The notes: generated by a model not told the origin, from the sequence alone. A stretch of DNA of 64,000 nt from Rhizobium cauense (GCF_019511525.1 NZ_JAEUAT010000022.1:1-64000), one strand, 5' to 3'. Shown: positions 43,114 to 52,239, numbered from the stretch's first letter. Numbers and translations are program-made.

Positions 43114-43371
43114 TCAGTTTATGTTCTGCGACGGCGGCGGTGCCGCGTTTGGGCTGGTCGCTCCCGGCGGAATTCTGGGCGCCGGACTGGTACCGCCGCC
43201 CGTCCAGACCCCGAACGCCAATGCGACCATTGCAACGACGAAGGCAACGGCGGCAACCAACGCCCAAACAGATAGCCTTCGCCCTTCACTGGAGAAGGCC
43301 CTCTCCTGCGCCTCGTATGCGGTACGCCGATCGGTCGTGTCATCGTCCGATCTGTCATCGCTTGGAGTCAT
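43114..43371 (-). CDS. Small single-TM membrane protein, unknown function
   Basis: This 85-residue protein has a charged N-terminus (DDRSDDDTTDRRTAYEAQERAF), one TM helix (LSVWALVAAVAFVVAMVALAFGVW) and a Pro/Gly-rich tail ending PPPSQNIN. GGAGG before the ATG supports it as a real gene. Topology is probably N-in with the tail in the periplasm. No family recognised. It is followed on the opposite side by an Rrf2 gene and preceded by another small gene on the same strand, 49 bp away. Confidence 0.65.
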   Translation of the reverse strand: MTPSDDRSDDDTTDRRTAYEAQERAFSSEGRRLSVWALVAAVAFVVAMVALAFGVWTGGGTSPAPRIPPGATSPNAAPPPSQNIN

Positions 43372-43420
43372 CGTGGCACCTCCGACAACGGAACGCTGTC
43401 TCGTCCCGCAAGTTCCAGGT

Positions 43421-43624
43421 TCAGATCAGCGGATCGCGGCCCTGTGCTTCGCCAAGGTTCAGTTCGTGTGCGATGTCCTCGGCATCCTCCCTCGCGAGAC
43501 CGATGAGATCCCTGCCATCCGTTGCAGCTGGCAGGGACGTCAGGGTGTCTACGATCATCCATCCGCCACGCGGCTCCTGGTGGACTTCGTAACGGGGGAG
43601 ATTTTCAGATCGACGACGTTTCAT
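43421..43624 (-). CDS. Small conserved hypothetical protein
   Basis: This 67-residue soluble protein begins MKRRRSENLPRYEVHQEPRGGWMIVDTLT and ends with a helix rich in Ala/Glu (LAREDAEDIAHELN). The start has AAGGG upstream. It resembles small rhizobial proteins with a YEVxxxPxGGWxIVDxxT core (recalled, not searched). It lies between nadE and the small membrane protein, all on the minus strand. Confidence 0.6.
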   Translation of the reverse strand: MKRRRSENLPRYEVHQEPRGGWMIVDTLTSLPAATDGRDLIGLAREDAEDIAHELNLGEAQGRDPLI

Positions 43625-43660
43625 CTCAGATCCCTTCCCGGTTTCAAGGCACGCGAATGC

Positions 43661-45712
43661 CTACCCCTTCACATCGGGAACATTCGCCTTCAGTTCCTTA
43701 AGCCATATCCTCGCATTGCCGTCGGACGGTGCCCTCCAGTCGCCGCGCGGGGATAGCGAACCGCCGGACGTCACCTTCGGGCCATTCGGTGATGCGGACC
43801 GCTTGAACTGACTGATTGTGAAGAACCGGAACAGGAAAACCTCCATCCAGTGCTTGATGACGGGCAGATCAAAGCTGCGGCGCTTGTCGGCAGGGAAATG
43901 CGGCGGCCAAACGCCCGCCTCGGCATCCTTCCAGGCATTGTAGGCAAGGAAAGCGACTTTGGAAGGGCGAAGGCCGAAGCGCGTCGTGTAGTAGAGTGCA
44001 AAGTCATGAAGATCGTAGGGACCGATCTTGTCCTCGGTGCTTTGCATGACACCATTCTCATCGGCAGGGACCAGTTCCGGCGAAATCAGCGTGCCTAGAA
44101 CGCTCTCCAACGTCGCGTTTGCCTCAGCGCTGAAGTCCCCCGACCGGATTACCCAGCGGATCAGATGCTGGATCAACGTCTTGGGCACCGATGCGTTGAC
44201 ATTGTAGTGGCTCATCTGATCGCCTACGCCGTAGGTCGACCAGCCCAGGCCTATTTCCGACAGGTCTCCGGTTCCGAGCACCAAAGCGTTCCGCTGGTTT
44301 GCCGCGCGGAAGAGAAAATCAGTGCGCAGGCCGGCCTGAACGTTTTCGAAGGTCGTATCGTAGACCGGCTCGCCGCCAGCAAAGGGATGCTTTAGATCGT
44401 TCAGCAACTGCAACGCCAAAGGCCGGATGTCCACTTCCTCGGCCGTGACGCCCATACTCCTCATCAGCGCCCAGGCGTTCGATTTGGTGGCGTCGCCGGT
44501 CGCAAATCCAGGCATGGTGAAGCACAGAATATCCGAACGCGGCCAGCCCAGCTGATCGAAGGCGCGCGCAGCAACGAGCAGCGCGTGAGTGGAGTCGAGA
44601 CCACCCGAAATGCCGATGCAAAGTCGCTTGATACCGGTCGAGCGTAGCCGTTTCATCAGCCCCTGAACCTGGATGTTGAACGTTTCGTAGCAATCCTGAT
44701 CGAGGCGGCTTTCATCGGCCGGCACGAACGGGAACCGCGCAACCTCGCGCTTCAGACCAATGTCGCCCTTTGGCTTCTTGAACTGAAACTCCACCCGCCT
44801 GAATTCGCGACCGGCGGTCAGATTGAGCGTCGCCGCATCGTTGAAAGTGCCGGTCCGCAAGCGCTCGAGCCGCAGTCGTTCGACATCGATATCCGCCACG
44901 CACATCTGCGACGCCGTCGGGAAACGATCGGTTTCCGCAAGCATGCTGCCGAGCTCATAGATGCAGGCCTGGCCGTCCCAAGCGAGGTCCGTCGTTGATT
45001 CGCCGGGGCCCGCCGCCGAATAAACGTAAGCCGAAAGGCTCCGGGCCGACTGTGCGGAGCAAAGGAGCTTGCGCGTATCCGCCTTGCCGACCGTTATGTT
45101 GCTCGCCGAAAGGTTCGCAAGGATCAACGCCCCCGCCAGCGCACCGAAATCGCTTGGCGGCGCCGGAGCCCAGAGGTCTTCGCAGATCTCGATATGGAAG
45201 ACGAAATCTTCGACATCCTCGGCTGCGAAGATCAGGTCCGTGCCGAAAGGCACTGTCTCGCCGGCGACCCGGATGCTTTCGCCGCGGACACTGCGTCCGG
45301 ATGCAAACCAGCGCTTCTCGTAGAACTCGCGATAGTTCGGGAGGTGCATCTTGGGAACGACACCGAGGACGCGACCGGCGTGGATCGCAACGGCGCAGTT
45401 GTAGAGCCTGCCACCGTTCTGCAGCGGCGCGCCGACGAGAAGCACCGGCGTGAGATCTCGACTTGCCCGGACGATTTCTGCGATCGCACCGTCGACGGCC
45501 TTTAGAAGGGCGTCCTGCCCCAGGAGATCATCGATCGAGTAGCTCGAGATCCCGAGTTCGGGAAACACCATCAGGCCCACACCTTCGGCATGGCCCTTTC
45601 GTGCGAGTTCCAACGTTGCCTCAGCGTTGAAATCGGGATCACCGATCTCACAATTCGGCGTACAGGCCGCTACGCGAACAAAACCTTGGTCATAAATCGA
45701 GTAGAAATTCAC
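43661..45712 (-). CDS. nadE: Glutamine-dependent NAD+ synthetase
   Basis: This 683-residue two-domain enzyme makes NAD+ from nicotinate adenine dinucleotide with ATP and glutamine. The N-terminal nitrilase-like glutaminase has the Glu-Lys-Cys triad in FPELGISSYS, KMHLPNYREFYEKRWF and EICEDLWAP. The C-terminal synthetase has the ATP loop GISGGLDSTHALL and GTGDLSEIGLGWSTYGVGDQMSHYNVNASVPKTLI. The start is GTG 45712, chosen for the GGAGG just upstream; an in-frame extension of 10 codons is less likely. It is probably a single-gene unit. Confidence 0.94.
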   Translation of the reverse strand: MNFYSIYDQGFVRVAACTPNCEIGDPDFNAEATLELARKGHAEGVGLMVFPELGISSYSIDDLLGQDALLKAVDGAIAEIVRASRDLTPVLLVGAPLQNGGRLYNCAVAIHAGRVLGVVPKMHLPNYREFYEKRWFASGRSVRGESIRVAGETVPFGTDLIFAAEDVEDFVFHIEICEDLWAPAPPSDFGALAGALILANLSASNITVGKADTRKLLCSAQSARSLSAYVYSAAGPGESTTDLAWDGQACIYELGSMLAETDRFPTASQMCVADIDVERLRLERLRTGTFNDAATLNLTAGREFRRVEFQFKKPKGDIGLKREVARFPFVPADESRLDQDCYETFNIQVQGLMKRLRSTGIKRLCIGISGGLDSTHALLVAARAFDQLGWPRSDILCFTMPGFATGDATKSNAWALMRSMGVTAEEVDIRPLALQLLNDLKHPFAGGEPVYDTTFENVQAGLRTDFLFRAANQRNALVLGTGDLSEIGLGWSTYGVGDQMSHYNVNASVPKTLIQHLIRWVIRSGDFSAEANATLESVLGTLISPELVPADENGVMQSTEDKIGPYDLHDFALYYTTRFGLRPSKVAFLAYNAWKDAEAGVWPPHFPADKRRSFDLPVIKHWMEVFLFRFFTISQFKRSASPNGPKVTSGGSLSPRGDWRAPSDGNARIWLKELKANVPDVKG

Positions 45713-45984
45713 CAATGCCTCCAGAAGACACGCGTCTTGCAATGACCATTACATCCAAACGGCTTTGGGCAAAACCTGAACTCGCACTGCACGCGATCTT
45801 ATTCGACATCACTCATGCAAGCGTCGAACAGTATCCTGCAATATGAATGGCTTATCAGCAGTTGCGGAAAGGAAAAACCCACGAAGCTGCCCAAAATAAA
45901 ATTACCAGACTGTCATAAAACTATGGAAGAGACGGCCTATATCGCTCGCGCGCCACTTCGATTTATTCCTTTTCAGAGCGACGA

Positions 45985-47079
45985 ATGTTTAACGCTATCC
46001 GCGTCCGTGCAGGGCTGCTTCGGGAAACCCATCCCGGCGAACGTCGCGTCGCTCTGACGCCCACGGATGTACATCGCCTTTCCAAACGTATGTCGATACA
46101 TTTCGAGCGGGGCTGCGGCCTCGGTGCGGGCCACGCAGACGACGCTTACGTCGCCGCCGGCGCCGAGCCTTCCGATTTCGCCGCGATGGTGGCCTCCTCG
46201 GACATGTTTCTCAGCGTACGGCAGCCGACAGACACGCGTGCCTTTCCGGCAAGGTCGGCCCTCTTTTTCCTTGGCTCGAACACAGTGCCAACATCAGGCG
46301 CACCGGGCCGGCAAGCGCCACTTCATCTCGACCTCGGTCGTCTGGCTGGAGTGCAAGGCGTCAAGGGTTCGGATATTCTAGCAAGGCAGGCAGCAATCGT
46401 TGGCCATGCTGCCGTTCTGGAGGCTGCGAGGCAATTCGGCATTTCGCACCCGATGCTTGTGGCGGACGGAAGCTTCGTACGCCCAGTCAGAATGGCGGCA
46501 TTGGGCGGCGACGCAGCCGGCCTTCAGGCTTTGGCCACAGCGCGCCGTCTCGGCGCACTGACGCATGGTTTTGGCTTTGGCAAGGATTGGCAAGAGAAGA
46601 TCGAGCGACTTGGCGCCCGGCCTTTCGGTCCAACCGAGGTCTCGATGCCGCTCACCGCTGCTTTCTCGGAGCAAGGCCTAGCCCGGCTTCGCCAGGAGCT
46701 TTCCGTTCATTTATCGACGATGCAACTGATCATCACCAACGTAGTACTTCCCGACCGATCTGCTCCCACTCTGCTGGACGAGGGCATGCTTTCCCGACTG
46801 AGCCCCGGAACCGTTATCGTCGATCTGGCTGCGGAAAGCGGCGGGAATTGCGTGCTGACGCAGGCCGACGAAACCATCGACATCTTCGGCGTTCGCATCG
46901 TCGGTGCCACGACGCTCGCAAGTCTCGAAGCTGCAGAGGCGAGCCGGCACTTCAGTGACGGATTGCGAGATCTGCTGGAAGAACTGATCAGTGCGGACGG
47001 TGTCCTAAGCCTTGATCGTCACGCTTCCGCAGCTGCGGCTCTCCTCGACGAGAAGCACATGGAAAGGCGAGTTTCATAA
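45985..47079 (+). CDS. Degenerate transhydrogenase-alpha / alanine dehydrogenase-family protein
   Basis: This 364-residue protein has the fold of PntAA and alanine dehydrogenase: RETHPGERRVALTPTDV at the N-terminus, a Rossmann-like ALGGDAAGLQALATARRLGA, and VDLAAESGGNCVLT near the C-terminus. Key features are altered: the lysine motif reads SVRQP, and the PntAA RQD loop (normally RAQ...D before the IAGY segment) reads GVKGSDILARQAAIVGH. No pntB or pntAB partner follows. It may be a nucleotide-binding sensor or an enzyme with changed specificity. The start at ATG 45985 fits the family. Confidence 0.72.
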   Translation: MFNAIRVRAGLLRETHPGERRVALTPTDVHRLSKRMSIHFERGCGLGAGHADDAYVAAGAEPSDFAAMVASSDMFLSVRQPTDTRAFPARSALFFLGSNTVPTSGAPGRQAPLHLDLGRLAGVQGVKGSDILARQAAIVGHAAVLEAARQFGISHPMLVADGSFVRPVRMAALGGDAAGLQALATARRLGALTHGFGFGKDWQEKIERLGARPFGPTEVSMPLTAAFSEQGLARLRQELSVHLSTMQLIITNVVLPDRSAPTLLDEGMLSRLSPGTVIVDLAAESGGNCVLTQADETIDIFGVRIVGATTLASLEAAEASRHFSDGLRDLLEELISADGVLSLDRHASAAAALLDEKHMERRVS

Positions 47080-47436
47080 CCCTTGGACAGGGCGATTGTA
47101 GGTTGGCCGACGCAGAAATGCTGCAATGCAGCATTCAAGAGCATGTGAGACATGCAGTTATAAAACCATTCTATAACAGATACTTATTGCGCCGCTAGCG
47201 TCATGGAGAATTGTAAGAAAGGCGACAGTTGCCATTGTGCAACACAAAGATTCCGCTTTGCAGCAGAACTTCATTTTGACGGTATCTATTATTGATACAT
47301 TTAATCGGAAATGTAATTTGGCCGCCGCGGGGGTACCGCGTATCCCGCAAGGGCTTGTACGAAACAATTTTGGGTGGGTGGAGCCGGTTTCCCGGCATGT
47401 TGACCTATGCCCAATCGAAAGAAGATTGGACTGACT
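47080..47436. promoter_or_regulatory. ropA upstream region with stacked palindromes
   Basis: These 357 bp hold four perfect dyads: AATGCTGCA-a-TGCAGCATT (47117-47135), GCATGT-gag-ACATGC (47141-47155), GTTATA-N9-TATAAC (47157-47177) and GTATC-N7-GATAC (47282-47298). The first could end transcription of the upstream gene; the others are candidate operators or mRNA leader structures for the porin gene. No ORF here is credible. Confidence 0.55.
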
Positions 47437-48468
47437 ATGAACATTAAGATGATCCTCATGAGCTCGGCGGCAGCATTGGCTGCCTTCTCGAGCGCCCAGG
47501 CTGCAGACGCCATCGTCGCTGCTGAGCCGGAACCAGTTGAATACGTCCGCGTTTGCGACGCTTACGGCAGCGGCTACTTCTACATCCCGGGCACCGAAAC
47601 CTGCCTGAAGATCAGCGGTTACATCCGTTTCCAGGTCAACGCTTCCCCGAACGCTGTAACCGGCGGCGCTTCCACGTCCGGCACGTCCGACTGGGATGCC
47701 GTTACCCGCGGTCAGCTCCAGGTCACGGCCAAGAGCGACACCGAGTACGGTCCGCTGACGGGTGTCATCGTTTTCCAGACCAACGCTGACAACGGCTCCG
47801 CCTTCCAGGCCAAGCTTGACTCGGCTTACATCGACGTCGCAGGCTTCCGCGCCGGTCTGTTCTACAGCTGGTGGGACGATGGTCTCTCGGGCGAAACGGA
47901 CGACATCGGCAGCAAGGTTACGCTGCACAACTCCATCCGCTATCAGTACGAGGCCGACAACTTCTACGCCGGTATCAGCGTCGATGAGCTGGAAGATGGC
48001 TACTACAGCACCGGCGAACGTCCGAACAACTTCGGCGTAGCGATCGGCATCGGTGGCAAGGCTGGCGCATTCGGCTACCAGATCACTGCCGGCTACGACG
48101 TCGACAACGAGGAAGGCGCCGTTCGCGCCATGGGTACGGTTGCTATCGGCCCGGGCACCCTCGGCCTCGCAGGTATCTACTCCAGCGCTCCGAACTCCTA
48201 CTACCAGGCTGCTGAGTGGGTTGTCGCCGGCGAATACGCGTTCAAGGCTACCGACAAGCTGAAGATCACCCCCGGCTTCCAGTACTACGGCAACTACGGC
48301 ATCGTCGCTGGCGACTTCAACGACGACAACGACGCCTGGAAGGTTGGTCTGACGGTTGACTATCAGATCGTCGACAACTTCTACGCCAAGGCGACCGTCA
48401 ACTACCTCGATCCGGACACCGGCAACGACGTAACGAGCGGCTTCTTCCGCCTCCAGCGCGCGTTCTAA
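47437..48468 (+). CDS. ropA: Outer-membrane porin, RopA type (porin_2 family)
   Basis: This 343-residue precursor has a signal peptide (MILMSSAAALAAFSSAQA, cleaved before ADAI) and a beta-barrel. The start of the mature protein, VEYVRVCDAYGSGYFYIPGTETCLKISGYIRFQ, is the RopA/Omp2b hallmark with its two cysteines, and the last residues LQRAF end in phenylalanine as needed for barrel assembly. It is 10-50 aa short of some paralogues but intact. A long hairpin follows the stop. It is expected to be an abundant general porin with strong codon bias. Confidence 0.93.
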   Translation: MNIKMILMSSAAALAAFSSAQAADAIVAAEPEPVEYVRVCDAYGSGYFYIPGTETCLKISGYIRFQVNASPNAVTGGASTSGTSDWDAVTRGQLQVTAKSDTEYGPLTGVIVFQTNADNGSAFQAKLDSAYIDVAGFRAGLFYSWWDDGLSGETDDIGSKVTLHNSIRYQYEADNFYAGISVDELEDGYYSTGERPNNFGVAIGIGGKAGAFGYQITAGYDVDNEEGAVRAMGTVAIGPGTLGLAGIYSSAPNSYYQAAEWVVAGEYAFKATDKLKITPGFQYYGNYGIVAGDFNDDNDAWKVGLTVDYQIVDNFYAKATVNYLDPDTGNDVTSGFFRLQRAF

Positions 48469-48476
48469 TCAAATGC

Positions 48477-48535
48477 GGCGCCGCGTTTCCGCCTCTCTCC
48501 GTGTTTAATGTCACGGGAAGAGGCAACGCGGCGCC
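48477..48535 (+). terminator. Long stem-loop after ropA
   Basis: GGCGCCGCGTT pairs with AACGCGGCGCC; inside it GCCTCT pairs with AGAGGC and CCGTG with CACGG, giving a long compound stem starting 8 bp after the stop. There is little U-run, so it may protect the porin mRNA 3' end as well as terminate. Confidence 0.65.
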
Positions 48536-48630
48536 TCTATTGAGAGTTTCTGATCAGATTGACCTCCGATCAGTTAGGAGGGGTGGCTCGGGTTCCCTGC
48601 CCTGCCGCCCCTTTCATTTTTGCAATGAGC

Positions 48631-49116
48631 TTATTCGGCCGCGGCGCAAGAGCGCGCGGCATCGACATCGGACCGCCCAGCGGATTTCTGCGCCTCCAGA
48701 CGGCGCAGCTCCGCTACACTGTCTTCGATCGTCACTGAGCCGAGCATATCAACGACAGCTTGCTCGGCCCGATCACAAAGATATTCAGAGAGATCGCCAA
48801 TATTTTCCCCGACAAGCCCCTCGTGTGGAATGTCGTGCCGCGTGGCCCAGATTCTCTTGTCACCCGTCACGGCTGCATAAATCTCGCTGAGCAATATCTG
48901 GTCGCGTGGCCGCGCCAGGCTGATCCCGCCCCTGCCTCCCTGCGCGGTTGCGAGAATACCGCTTTCGTTGAGCGGCAGCAGCAGCTTGCGGACAAAGCTG
49001 GAGCTGGTATCCAACCCTTGGGCAAGCGATTGGCTCGTGCTGCGGAGACCGGCCTCTTGGTTGACGGCGACACTGATCACAATCTGTAGGGCGGTCGAAA
49101 AGCGCGTGTCTATCAT
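48631..49116 (-). CDS. Rrf2-family transcriptional regulator
   Basis: This protein of about 161 residues has the Rrf2 winged helix (MIDTRFSTALQIVISVAV, DTSSSFVRKLLLPLNESGILATAQGGRGGISLAR). It lacks a cysteine cluster, so it is not an iron-sulfur sensor of the IscR type and resembles YwnA/thiol- or redox-independent members. The start at ATG 49116 gives the family N-terminus; an in-frame extension to 49182 exists. It stands alone between ropA and the lectin-like gene. Confidence 0.82.
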   Translation of the reverse strand: MIDTRFSTALQIVISVAVNQEAGLRSTSQSLAQGLDTSSSFVRKLLLPLNESGILATAQGGRGGISLARPRDQILLSEIYAAVTGDKRIWATRHDIPHEGLVGENIGDLSEYLCDRAEQAVVDMLGSVTIEDSVAELRRLEAQKSAGRSDVDAARSCAAAE

Positions 49117-49324
49117 GCTGAGCTGAGGCCTTACGTCGGAAGCCGATTGTGACAGATATTTGCGACACAAATCTGTTGTCAAGCACGACCAACCGAGATC
49201 ACGCCGACTTGACCGTGACTCCGGGACGTGCAGAGGAACGCTCCATCACGCGATTTCGATTTTACGCCGAGACGTACCTGCAATAGGCTTCGACCGCTAG
49301 AAACTTCAACCAGGGAGAGACGCC

Positions 49325-49951
49325 ATGAGACGCAGGTTTGCCTATATCGCCGCCGCTTTGGCCTTTTCAGCAGTCGGGGTTCATGCTCAGGACACCGCGA
49401 TGAGTTTCTTCGTAACCAGTGTAAATCCCGGCAAGGGTGGTGACCTTGGCGGCCTTACGGGCGCCGATGCCTACTGCAACACGCTTGCGACAGCCGCAGG
49501 TTCCACCGGCAAGACCTGGAAGGCGTATCTGTCCACCGACGCTGAAAATGCAAAGGATCGCATCGGCGCCGGGCCATGGTACAACGCCAAGGGTGAAAAG
49601 GTCGCCGACGACGTCGCCTCGCTGCATAGCGACAAGAACAATCTGACCAAGCAAACCGCACTCAGCGAAAAAGGCGAGATCATCAGCGGTCGCGGCGATA
49701 AGCCGAACCGCCACGACATCCTGACCGGCTCGAAAGCCGATGGCACTGCCGCGCCCGAAACATGTGGCAACTGGACGATGAGCGGCGAAGAAGGTGCCGC
49801 GATCGTTGGCCACAGCGATCGAATGGGCCTGAACGATACTGCGGAAGCCAAGTCGTGGAACTCCTCGCATGCGACACGCGGCGGCTGCACGATCAAGGCC
49901 TTCAACGGGACCGGTGGTGACGGCCTGTTCTACTGCTTCGCATCGAATTGA
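49325..49951 (+). CDS. Secreted lectin-like protein
   Basis: This 208-residue protein has a signal peptide (FAYIAAALAFSAVGVHAQDTAMS) and a domain with GGLTGADAYCNTLATAAGSTGKTWKAYLST, APETCGNWTM, GHSDRMG and C-terminal GGDGLFYCFASN. This resembles the C-type-lectin/endostatin-like fold found in bacterial 'lectin-like' secreted proteins. Four cysteines would make two disulfides. It is probably periplasmic or extracellular; the ligand is unknown. The ATG follows CAGGGAGAG. A strong terminator separates it from the convergent corA-type gene. Confidence 0.75.
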   Translation: MRRRFAYIAAALAFSAVGVHAQDTAMSFFVTSVNPGKGGDLGGLTGADAYCNTLATAAGSTGKTWKAYLSTDAENAKDRIGAGPWYNAKGEKVADDVASLHSDKNNLTKQTALSEKGEIISGRGDKPNRHDILTGSKADGTAAPETCGNWTMSGEEGAAIVGHSDRMGLNDTAEAKSWNSSHATRGGCTIKAFNGTGGDGLFYCFASN

Positions 49952-49967
49952 TCGACAAGGATCACGT

Positions 49968-50006
49968 TTCGGCGGATCACTGGCTAAAGCCAGCCGATCC
50001 GCCGAA
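49968..50006. terminator. Bidirectional terminator between lectin-like gene and CorA gene
   Basis: TTCGGCGGATC-a-CTGGCT-aa-AGCCAG-cc-GATCCGCCGAA forms a 17-bp stem with one small internal loop. It covers the last codons and stop of the CorA-type gene on the minus strand. Confidence 0.65.
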
Positions 50007-51012
50007 GCAACCAGAGCGTCGCGACTGACGTGACAGTCACGAACACGACGATGATGACGAATGCCCAGGTGTCGTCGACGCCGGGAATGCCTCCGACGTT
50101 CATCCCGAACAAGCCGGCGACCACGCTCGGCGGCAGCAGCAGCGCTGCCAGCGCGGCCAGCCGGTTGGAATTGCGGGCGATGCGCTCGCTGATCACAGTC
50201 GAAAGGTCGTCGTGCAGGATGCCGGTGCGGTCGCGGATGGCATCGAGGTATTCGATAAAGCGCATTAGCTTGTCGATCACCTCGCGCATGCGCAGCTTGT
50301 CGCGCTCCAGAAGCCATGGCGCGTCATCATGTTCGATGCGGTTCAGGGCATCGCGTTGCGGCGCCAGATAGCGCCGAAGCTGGACTGAACGACGGCGCAA
50401 CAGCTTGAGGCGCTCACGCACCTCGCTCGCCTCTCCCTGAAAGATCATCTCGTCGAGCTCGTCGACCTCCTCATCCATGGAGTCGAGGACGGGTTCGAGG
50501 TCGCGCACGAGCTTGTCGCCGATGAGCGCCAGCAAGTCGCCGGTGCGCTGCGGTCCCTTGCCCTTCTCAAGCGCGAGGCGAATGTCGCGAAGCGCGGTGA
50601 TGTAGTGTCCGCTGTCGCGCAGAGAAATGAGTCTGTTGACGTCCACCCACATGTGGAGCGGCACAAGATCGATGTCTGTCCGCTCCTCCGGCTCCTCGTC
50701 CGGGGCAGTTGCGCACACGCCTCGAAGGATGATCAGCAGGCCATCTTCGACGGGCTCGACACGTGGCCTAGTTTCCTCTTCGAGCAGAGCTTCGGTTACG
50801 AAGGCATCGAGACCACTTTCTCTATTGATCCACTCCACTGCCGCCGCGTGGTCGCGCTCGAAGTGCAGCCAGATAACGCCGTCTTCCGGTTTCCACCGCA
50901 GCGCCCCGGCAAGGTCCAATTGCGTGCAGCCCCCGCGCCCGTCCAGAAGCAGGGCGAAGCGTAACCCCGGTTCTGCGCCGTAGCTCACCTTGGAGGTAAC
51001 TGGTGTCTCCAT
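49984..51012 (-). CDS. CorA/ZntB-family divalent metal transporter
   Basis: This protein of about 342 residues has a large cytosolic N-terminal domain with a long helix, and two C-terminal TM segments. The signature GLFGMNVGGIPG (GMN motif) ends TM1. The loop after GMN, GGIPGVDDTW, resembles ZntB, a zinc transporter, more than magnesium CorA. It should be a pentamer in the inner membrane. ATG 51012 is chosen; an upstream GTG (51024) is possible. Confidence 0.9.
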   Translation of the reverse strand: METPVTSKVSYGAEPGLRFALLLDGRGGCTQLDLAGALRWKPEDGVIWLHFERDHAAAVEWINRESGLDAFVTEALLEEETRPRVEPVEDGLLIILRGVCATAPDEEPEERTDIDLVPLHMWVDVNRLISLRDSGHYITALRDIRLALEKGKGPQRTGDLLALIGDKLVRDLEPVLDSMDEEVDELDEMIFQGEASEVRERLKLLRRRSVQLRRYLAPQRDALNRIEHDDAPWLLERDKLRMREVIDKLMRFIEYLDAIRDRTGILHDDLSTVISERIARNSNRLAALAALLLPPSVVAGLFGMNVGGIPGVDDTWAFVIIVVFVTVTSVATLWLLRRIGWL

Positions 51013-51288
51013 CGCGCCCGCCACACAATCAGAGGAAACCTAAAAATGCAGCCAGCACAAAAGCTTGGCGGGACGGATTCTAACAGTTCGGGATCAAGGC
51101 GCAAGACCGCAGAAATTGGCATTCGCAGGCCGTCGGGCGGCCAGTGCCAGCACCGCACAAGAGCCGCAGCCCACTTGCGGATGGCTCAAAAATAGGTCGC
51201 TAACGTCTGCCGATACGATTTCAACATTCGTTGGAACGGAGTATTATTTCACCCGGATAGTGCAGGCTAATCCCGACAGGAGGCCAGC

Positions 51289-52191
51289 TTGATCACGACA
51301 ACCACCAACGACCAAACATGGCCAAGAGCCTGGAAAGCGCCTGGCACAGGCGCCCCTCGAAATATTCGTGATCTCACCAAGGATGCCGATATCGTCGTGT
51401 TGCTGCCCGATCCGGTTTCGGCACGATCCTGCCTGGAGCTGGCCAACGACGCCGCCGATGCCGTAGAGGACAGCATTGCCGCCGTGCACATCTGTGCCGA
51501 TCCCCTGGCGATGCTCACCTCCGCCGAAGAAATCGAATTGCAGATGCTCAAAGACCTGGAGGAAGGCTCACCAGATGAGCGGTTCGAACGTGTCAAGCAA
51601 CTGTTCGACGAATGGAAGCGCGGCGCGCCTCACCGCCAGAACCTGACGCTCGGTGATTGCCAGGGTGATCTTCGTCGTTGTCTTGGCACGATCTGCCAGA
51701 GCGCGTCGCTGGTCGTCACCCCCTACAGAGGCAACATCGATGCTCGTGACACCTTCCACAACGTCCTCTTTCATGAAGGCAAGCTGGTGCTCGTTCCGCC
51801 GGCGAACGGCTATCGCGGACATCTGCTGGACCACGTCCTGATCGGATGGAAGCCACATGACCACGCGCGAAGGGCAATGGTCGCCGCAAGGCCCTGGCTA
51901 ACCGCCGCCAAGCGCATCACTGTGCTCTGCGTCGACGACAAGCCAAACCGGCACTACGAGACGACAGCCCGGGAAATCTGCCACCAGCTCGGACTTGATG
52001 CCGAGATCGTTGTGACCTCTTCGACAGGCCGCTCCGTGGGCAACACCATTCTCGATTTCGGAATATCGGTGAATGCCACCTGCCTGCTGATCGGCGCTTT
52101 CAAGCATGGCTATTTACTGGAATTGCTCCTCGGTCGCGTTACGTATCGTCTGCTGTCCCATGCCACTGTTCCGCTGCTGATGTGCCATTGA
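51289..52191 (+). CDS. Universal stress protein (UspA family, two-domain)
   Basis: This 300-residue protein has two Usp-like domains. The C-terminal one ends NATCLLIGAFKHGYLLELLLGRVTYRLLSHATVPLLM, aligning with the usual G-x2-G-x9-G(S/T) ATP-binding loop but with Lys in place of the second Gly, so ATP binding may be weakened. The start is TTG 51289, supported by a strong AGGAGG five bases upstream. It is a stand-alone gene; a hairpin (52240-52266) lies downstream. Confidence 0.82.
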   Translation: MITTTTNDQTWPRAWKAPGTGAPRNIRDLTKDADIVVLLPDPVSARSCLELANDAADAVEDSIAAVHICADPLAMLTSAEEIELQMLKDLEEGSPDERFERVKQLFDEWKRGAPHRQNLTLGDCQGDLRRCLGTICQSASLVVTPYRGNIDARDTFHNVLFHEGKLVLVPPANGYRGHLLDHVLIGWKPHDHARRAMVAARPWLTAAKRITVLCVDDKPNRHYETTAREICHQLGLDAEIVVTSSTGRSVGNTILDFGISVNATCLLIGAFKHGYLLELLLGRVTYRLLSHATVPLLMCH

Positions 52192-52239
52192 CGGCGCACC
52201 AAGACCCTCATTGCGTCATCCGTGCACGGGATCGCGCAA

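Noticed and set aside
47158..47928. 256-codon minus-strand ORF over the porin promoter and start
   Set aside because: Antisense to ropA with repeats of VDV/ADV caused by porin codon use; no support as a gene.
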